Positions 60,038 to 64,000 of a stretch of DNA of 64,000 bases are shown piece by piece (within the stretch, counting starts at the first letter, position 1; each line of letters starts with the position of its first letter). The translations under genes and the position numbers were made by a program. This stretch comes from Amanita rubescens (lineage: Eukaryota; Basidiomycota; Agaricomycetes; Agaricales; Amanitaceae). The stretch lies in contig WION01000068.1 of NCBI GenBank assembly GCA_015039365.1, positions 62,001-126,000 of the forward strand. Direction: 5' to 3'. A model generated the notes under the pieces. That model ran no database searches and had not been told where the DNA came from. It saw nothing but the letters and a program-made list of their open reading frames with translations.

Positions 60038-60850
60038 CCTGCCTCTGGCCTTGTTTCAGTCTCTGTCATAGATGATGAAAAGGGCTCTATAGGTAAAAAA
60101 CTCATGGGAACCATGATCAACTTTTGGGGATTCCATAGACCCTGTAAACAGTGGGTTCAGAAAAGCACAGTACGCTGTTGCATTATGTGCCAACAATGGG
60201 GCCATGGTGCTTTCATGTGCCACTCCAAGCGCATCGCTTGCACTAAATGTGGTGGTGACCATCCCTTCCAAAGACACAAACAACATTGCAACACATGCAA
60301 ATCCAAATCCCCTGGTAAACTCTGTGTACCCAACTGTGTAAATTGCAGCAGCCCTCACTTTGCTGACTCACCCAATTGTCCTTATTTCAAAGCCCATAAT
60401 GACATGAATTCCATATGCGCCCTTTGGGCCAAATGAAGAGCTGACAATGCTGACCGCCTACAGGAATTACAAGTGTCATCCAAAAGGCCCAAGACCTCCA
60501 ACACCAGAACAACCACCAAAGGCAAAAGCACCCACAACAACACCAAACTCACGTTCACTATTCCCGCACACCTGATCAAGGATAAGGAAGGCTTCACCAT
60601 GGTCACCAGGCCAAACAAATCTAACCAGTTTGCCACAATCATTGACAACAATGGTGATGAAATTGTCACCGTTGATGACGCCGCCCCTGCCTGGCACTAG
60701 CACGTCCATCTTCGGACCCAAAATCATCAACACTCTCATGAACCGCGCTGGAAGAATGGACAAAGATCCATTGGATGATGATGATGCAAATGAAAATTAC
60801 GGCGATGCTCACAGTGGCGACCTGGAGAAATTGCCAACCAAATGTTAATA
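60038..60850 (+). pseudogene. LINE relic, ORF1 3' part with zinc knuckles
   Basis: Three Cys/His clusters in a row: CIMCQQWGHGAFMC (C-x2-C-x4-H-x4-C), CTKCGGDHPFQRH...C and CVNCSSPHFADSPNC, near 60180-60400. A TGA at about 60434 breaks the frame before a Thr/Lys-rich tail (60473-60700). This continues the 52273-54488 ORF1 across Gypsy-C. Confidence 0.75.
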
Positions 60851-61320
60851 TGACCTCCCTCAGTAACAACTGGGCTGCCTCATCTGGGCCTAACTTCCCT
60901 CCCTTTTCTTTTTCAAAATGTACACAAAAATCATCGACATACTCACACTCTTTTAGAATCTTACCTCGACAGCATGGAATTATATTCATACAGGAAGCTT
61001 TATTTTCACACATCAGACAGACCATCAGCACCACTGATGAATTAGGAGATCCCATCTTTGGTCCTGTTCATCACACAGAATGGGAATGCATAAACTCTCA
61101 CTCCTACTTCCCTAACACTCAAACCTGTGTCTATGTTAATAGACGAATCCTCACTGACTATTACATCTGAGGGTCTTGACACTAACCTCCTAATTTTACG
61201 CTTAACATGGATACTAGATAACAGCACATCCATGCTAGTATGCGTCTACAATCCCCCCACAACAAACAACAGTGTAGTTAATGTTAAAAATGCGCCAACA
61301 ACCATGAGGCCATTGGGTTG
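60850..61320 (+). pseudogene. LINE relic, ORF2 start (AP-endonuclease-like)
   Basis: Frameshifted segments read HGIIFIQEALFSHIRQTIST, PVHHTEWECIN, CVYVNRRILTDYY, then SMLVCVYNPPTTNNSVVN, matching the layout of the N-terminal apurinic endonuclease domain of LINE ORF2 (QE and YNPP blocks). It stops at about 61320; RT is absent, so the copy is 3'-truncated. Confidence 0.65.
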
Positions 61321-61534
61321 AGCTCATCAGAAATGTTTGCCCAATATAGTAACATGACCAAAATGGGCTACATGTGATATCTTACATAATGCACAGATCA
61401 TCAAAATCACTGGCTGGGTGCCCCCACCCTGCCAAAGTATGGGAAATCAATAGAGACTAGGCTATATACATAGCAGGAGGTACCAGTTTTCTCACAATTT
61501 AGGTGTCAAGTGGAAATGTGACAATGGCAAAGTG

Positions 61535-62455
61535 GCCACTGCTAATGCTGGCTTCCACATAGCATTGTGGTTCTTATAATATATATGTATGAGCCTAATC
61601 ACATTGATTTTTCCACATATTTTAAGACTTTTTGAATTTAGTCTTGTTTGGCATGTTCATTCTTGCACATTTGAGATGCCACAATTTTTTAGGCATTTTT
61701 TGCAGATTGTTTGAGGCATGTCACAAACATGTCACACACACCCAGTCACATATGTCCATTCTCAAACATCCCAACAAATGTGGTGAAACAAGCTGCATAT
61801 TGTGCATTTTCCACCAAACCTACAAACAAATATAAACAAACACAAATTATTAGCATACATAATTTTTGGGTATTTTTCAACATTTTTTTAGATTTTTAGG
61901 AGGGTTTTGGTGCTTCCAGCACTGTTTCTGGAGGTATGTAAACTTGGGTAATATGGGCTGCTGCTGTGCACAGCAAGTCCGAGGCCTTTTTTTTATTACA
62001 TAAAGATATTAACATCTGGTGAACTTTTATCTGAGCCTGAGGGGGATCATTTATGATGGCATATTTGGCACTGGAAGTTACCAGTGCTTAAGTGCGTAAT
62101 GTGATGCGTTACAAGCTGCAATTTCGAACCCCCCTTTTTGGTATAAGACCGAACCCTTCACTTCATTTCAGCCTTGGAACATCAGAAGTGGAGCCCATGG
62201 CACCTACCACTTTCAAATATATGTAAATATATACTCAAAATAGCAATACTACACATCTGTCTACTGTATTTATGCATAATCTTATTCAAGTCTTATCAAA
62301 CTCCCATAGGACCAGTCCTATTCACTCCTATTCAAATCCAATAACTCCAATAGGACTCTCATTGGAATGAAGCAGAATTTCTCAGCCAAAATGGCTGACA
62401 ACCATATGTATCAAATCCTATAGGAATCCTAGACTCCTATGGGTAAGGGGGGGGT
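61535..62455. mobile_element. MITE-X copy 4 with a 240-bp insertion
   Basis: Matches the right 600 bp of copy 2. It is interrupted at about 61942-62181 by sequence that has a TTTCGAACCCCCC B-box-like word and resembles 49360-49440. It ends GGTAAGGGGGGGGTGTAA at about 62457. Confidence 0.6.
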
Positions 62456-62459
62456 GTAA

Positions 62460-62905
62460 TGACCTGTGAGGATTGAAGGGACCTTGTAGTAAGATTGCTC
62501 TTGCAATGTTTTTGAGTGGGGAAAGAATGTGCATAATGAGGAATGTGGCTGATTTCCATCCTTAAGATGGGTGAATCATGTAAAATATCACTGTTTGTTC
62601 AGATACTGACCCCACCACCATGTCAACCAGGATGTGTTCTTGGGTGAATTGAAATACCAGAGTATGCCACAGTTTCTGGTAGTGGGCTATGGTACACACA
62701 CTTGGAGCTGTTATAAATGATGTTAATGTGGTAGAAAAATGAAAGGCCAGGCTGCTTACTTATGAGTGATAGCACTCTTAACAATGGAGGGTGCATTCCA
62801 TGATCATCATTTAAAGTTCAAATCTACATCAAAAATGTATGTGAAATGTTTATTTGCTTCTGATACTGTCCTCTTATGTTCTTATGTCCTTTTATCATGT
62901 TTTTT
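62460..62905. other. Unassigned stretch upstream of the Q-rich frame
   Basis: No strong frame. A polypyrimidine stretch ending TTTTTTACAG at about 62900-62909 looks like a 3' splice site feeding the next reading frame. Confidence 0.4.
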
Positions 62906-62909
62906 ACAG

Positions 62910-63999
62910 GTCTAGGCCTACTACTCCTGAAGCTGAGTGTCAAAATACACGTACTGCATCCAGGATGCATCAGATTGAGAATATGACTGATCCAGATAAT
63001 TGCCGAAGTCAGGCTAGGCTTCGCAGACAGCCTGTTTTACCTCAGGGCATTATTGAACAGCCCAACTTTGGTCTGGAGCTGGCTGCTCAGATTCCAGAAG
63101 TGCATATACCTGTGCATATCAATGCTCCCAGGCAATTTCCTATGCCTGATATTCCTCCTTTGGTTAGAAGAGGTAGAGGAGGTAGAGGAGGTAGAGGAGG
63201 TGCTATTCCTGCTCTTTGCAGCTATGGTTGGTGGAGCAGTTGCTGTCCATGATGATGCTTGTTGCTGGAGTTCAGACTAGACCTATAGTTGGGTGGGGAG
63301 ATATGGCTGCTCAGTTGGCTCCTACAGGTGCTCAGCTAGCTGTTAGAGGCAGAGGCAGACCTAGATGCATGTCTGGACCAAGAAATGTTTTGTCTGGGCC
63401 TCAGGCTAATGTAGAAGAGCTCAATAATGTCCACAGAGGACACATTGCTCATAGAGAACAGGCTGAAAATCACAGGGTGCAACAGGCAGCACTTCTGCAA
63501 CAGTTGCAAGCAAGGTTGCAAGAAGAGCACAGGCAAAGGCAACTTGCTCAACTTGAAGCTCAGTTGCATGGACAGTTGGATTTGGAGGCTGAAAGGCAGA
63601 GACAGTGGGACCTGGCTGAGTTACAAAGACAGGAACTGGAAAGACAGGCTGAAATACAAAGACAACTGGCTTTGGAATTAGAAAACCTGGATGATGTAGA
63701 TGAGTTTCGACCACCAGAAGCTGATGCTCAAGTCAGAAATTTTATAAATAATCAATGGAGAGCAGAGCATGAAAGAGAGCTTGATCCTGATCTAAATGAC
63801 ATTGACTTTGATGAATTTTGATTGGCAAAGACTGGATGATGCTATTGCTCAGGCTTTTCCTCTGAATGAGCAGCAAGAACAGGAAGCAGCTAACATTTAT
63901 GGAGAGAACAGGAGATTTGAAAATCAAGCCAGAAGAGGCATGCAAAATCATCAAGATGATGTTCCTGATCTGCCTCAGAGAGACCCCAGGGATCTTCCC
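62910..63999 (+). pseudogene. Q/E/R-rich coiled-coil protein, frame-broken, runs off the window
   Basis: 62910-63252 encodes an Arg-rich start with GRGGRGGRGG. 63216-63821 in another frame encodes RGRGRPRCM, then a long heptad-like run (HREQAENHRVQQAALLQQLQ ... QLDLEAERQRQWDLAE) and an acidic end. A one-base excess in a T-run at about 63819 shifts the frame. Beyond it DWQRLDDAIAQAFPLNEQQE continues to the window end. The family is not recognised; such coils occur in Agaricomycete transposon proteins, but this is weak. Confidence 0.5.
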
Positions 64000-64000
64000 A

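Noticed and set aside
62125..62145. tRNA or SINE gene from the TTTCGAACCCCCC word
   Set aside because: Only a B-box-like word; no A box at the right spacing and no tRNA fold. Noted only as part of a 240-bp insertion.

Overview
The window looks like transposon-dense nuclear DNA of a filamentous basidiomycete, probably an Agaricomycete. The evidence is Ty3/gypsy elements with and without a chromodomain, Ty1/copia elements, a Helitron-type DUF6570-like relic, a LINE relic with CCHC knuckles, hAT-like MITEs, and introns of about 46-75 nt with GTRNGT, CTNAY and YAG signals. I recognise no conserved single-copy host gene, no rRNA or tRNA gene and no CRISPR array.

Layout. 1-16150 is one copy of an unrecognised GC-rich element, here called HRE-1 (hairpin-rich element). 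It is split by the full-length LTR retrotransposon Gypsy-A (1592-10078). HRE-1 itself lies inside the pol gene of Copia-1 (16151-21133, minus strand), which also carries a hAT-like MITE (16738-17527). 21134-22489 and 28305-28473 are the two halves of a decayed Helitron-type ORF, split by Gypsy-B (22490-28299), a young chromovirus with identical LTRs. 28480-35190 is AT-rich repeat DNA holding a copia relic, a 2.75-kb inverted-repeat element with GGAGTCC arrays, a foldback element and dispersed repeats. 35190-40717 is HRE-2, a second and left-truncated copy of the hairpin-rich element. 40718-52270 is AT-rich repeat DNA with a MITE family, a large palindrome family and a truncated Copia-2. 52273-54488 plus 60038-61320 is a decayed LINE split by Gypsy-C (54489-60032). 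61320-64000 holds another MITE copy and a Q/E/R-rich coiled-coil reading frame.

How the parts relate. The nesting gives an order: Copia-1, Helitron and LINE copies are oldest, HRE-1 and Gypsy-C entered them later, Gypsy-A entered HRE-1, and Gypsy-B is youngest. LTR differences and nonsense codons lie almost entirely at CpG sites, which suggests cytosine methylation followed by deamination.

The most unusual content is the HRE pair. Both copies are packed with short perfect stem-loops through coding and non-coding parts alike. Both carry a very long, low-complexity, intronless minus-strand reading frame (1714 codons in HRE-1), and both end in the same terminal sequence at two unrelated targets. 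I could not assign them to a known transposon class. A second notable item is an antisense three-exon gene with a Zn2Cys6-type cysteine pattern inside Gypsy-A.
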